Below, piece by piece: positions 5,809 to 6,737 of a stretch of 6,737 bases of DNA; position 1 is the stretch's first letter, and every line of letters starts with the position of its first letter. The translations under genes and the position numbers were made by a program. The notes under the pieces were generated by a model. It did not search any database, was not told where the DNA came from, and worked only from the letters and a program-made list of their open reading frames with translations. Origin of the DNA: Bacillota bacterium (GTDB taxonomy: Bacteria; Bacillota; Clostridia; Christensenellales; SZUA-584); assembly GCA_023412005.1 (NCBI GenBank), contig JAEYOE010000021.1, forward strand, positions 1 to 6,737. Reading direction: 5' to 3'.

Positions 5809-6737
5809 TTACACCAATGTGCCCTTACAAGAACTTCCGCTGCCAGCCGCACACGCGAAGCAATGCTGACCAAAGGCGATCCGGTCGGTAATCTCGGCAA
5901 AATCATTGATTTTCCAAACTGAATTTTGATTCGAACATATCGGCTTATTGAGGGCAATATTGAAATCACAATCGTATAACCGTCCGTCATAATCGACAGA
6001 TATTTGACTCTTGCACATCACTTTATCGGCGGCCTCGTGATTAAAGGCGGCAGAAAGAAGACTGTTGTAGCTGCTGAGCTTTTTGTCGTGCGTGAGCTTC
6101 TGCTCGTATCTGCCTATCGGCATGTTTGAAATTGTATAAAGATGATTAAAAACAATGCCATGCTGGTTTTGCAGCGCTTCTTTGTAACCCGCTTGCAGCT
6201 TCGTTTGGTCTCCCGGCAAATAGTCACCAAGCGGATTGTAAATTAAATGCAGCTGAAGCCCGCTGCCCTCTTTGCCATACCCCAACGCGTTTAGTTTTTT
6301 CAGCGCCTCTACACTTTTGATGTAGACATCGGTTCCTCTTTGCAGATCGACATTATCTTGTGTGTAACAGGGAAGCGATGCACATACCGTGATGCCGTTA
6401 TCAGCCAGAAAATCTGCCGTGTCTTCTTGGCCCGCTTCAAGCAGTATCGTTAAATTACAGCGGTCAATAATATCAAGCTTCAGTTCTTTAAGACGCCTGA
6501 CCAAAACCTTAAAATTCGGGTTCAGCTCCGGGGCACCCCCGGTTAAGTCCACCGTCTTTATATTCTGATTGTTTGCAAGCAAATCAATAATGCGGTTCAT
6601 GATCAACGCAGGCATTTCTTCTTTTCTGTCCGGCCCGGCATTCACGTGACAATGTCGGCATCTTTGATTACACTTTTTTGTGATATTAAGCTGCAATGTG
6701 TCTATCGATTTACGGGTTTGGCTCACCTCATGCTTCG
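5809..6737 (-). CDS. arsS: Arsenosugar-biosynthesis radical SAM protein ArsS, 5' end outside window
   Basis: This is a radical SAM enzyme. ArsS is known to couple dimethylarsenite to the 5'-deoxyadenosyl group of SAM, the first committed step to arsenosugars. Numbering from the GTG at 6726, the 4Fe-4S motif CNQRCRHC places Cys19, Cys23 and Cys26, followed by HVNAGP; GGAPEL (63-68) binds SAM. YNPLGDYLPGDQ (163-174) and the C-terminal cysteine set Cys238, Cys253, Cys289, Cys292 and Cys300 (CFACAAGSGSSCKG) match the ArsS C-terminal domain, which probably holds a further iron-sulfur cluster. The GTG at 6726 is probably not the true start. The frame stays open to the window edge, giving K-H-E-V-S before TRKSIDTLQLN, and ArsS proteins usually have about 20-30 more residues ahead of this point. 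Some ArsS relatives are selenoproteins; here the late position is an ordinary TGT Cys. It is first among the visible operon genes. Confidence 0.9.
   Translation of the reverse strand, partial: KHEVSQTRKSIDTLQLNITKKCNQRCRHCHVNAGPDRKEEMPALIMNRIIDLLANNQNIKTVDLTGGAPELNPNFKVLVRRLKELKLDIIDRCNLTILLEAGQEDTADFLADNGITVCASLPCYTQDNVDLQRGTDVYIKSVEALKKLNALGYGKEGSGLQLHLIYNPLGDYLPGDQTKLQAGYKEALQNQHGIVFNHLYTISNMPIGRYEQKLTHDKKLSSYNSLLSAAFNHEAADKVMCKSQISVDYDGRLYDCDFNIALNKPICSNQNSVWKINDFAEITDRIAFGQHCFACAAGSGSSCKGTLV

Noticed and set aside
4030..5891. Several plus-strand open frames opposite the glycosyltransferase and cysteine synthase genes
   Set aside because: They are antisense to strongly supported genes, overlap one another, and carry no family motifs.
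1..6737. CRISPR arrays, tRNA or rRNA genes, insertion sequences, riboswitches
   Set aside because: No regularly spaced repeats, no transposase motifs and no cloverleaf or ribosomal RNA sequence were recognised; nearly all of the window is coding sequence on one strand.

Overview
The window (about 47% GC by eye) looks like a chromosomal piece of a Clostridia-type Bacillota. The signs are strong purine-rich ribosome binding sites, a near-consensus sigma-A promoter, tightly overlapping genes, and a cysteine synthase fused to a C-GCAxxG-C-C domain. The genus cannot be named from the sequence. All convincing genes are on the minus strand, so the biological order runs from position 6737 down to 1.

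Region 1 (6737 to 2157) is a compact five-gene operon recognised as an arsenosugar-biosynthesis type cluster. In transcription order it holds an ArsS-like radical SAM protein (5' end outside the window), a CysK/C-GCAxxG-C-C fusion, a family 2 glycosyltransferase of the TIGR04283 type, an MTAP/purine nucleoside phosphorylase homologue, and a DUF2064/TIGR04282 nucleotide-sugar-transferase-fold protein. The last four genes overlap at each junction (4 nt, 20 nt, 4 nt), which implies translational coupling. A plausible joint route, partly known and partly inferred, is as follows. ArsS joins a dimethylated arsenic(III) species to the 5'-deoxyadenosyl group of SAM. The MTAP homologue removes adenine. 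The DUF2064 protein and the glycosyltransferase then activate the modified ribose and transfer it to an aglycone. The role of the cysteine synthase fusion is not established. No ArsM arsenic methyltransferase is visible here.

Region 2 (2156 to about 1793) has no intact gene. It holds a short open stretch that resembles the start of a RelB/DinJ antitoxin, probably a relic, and a pair of opposed terminator-like hairpins near 1832-1888 that would separate the operon from the next unit.

Region 3 (about 1792 to 1) is a separate regulator/exporter unit. It has a near-consensus promoter (TTGACA, 17 bp, TAGAAT) overlapped by inverted repeats, a MarR-family repressor, and, 69 nt further on, a DHA2-like multidrug exporter that runs off the window's left edge.
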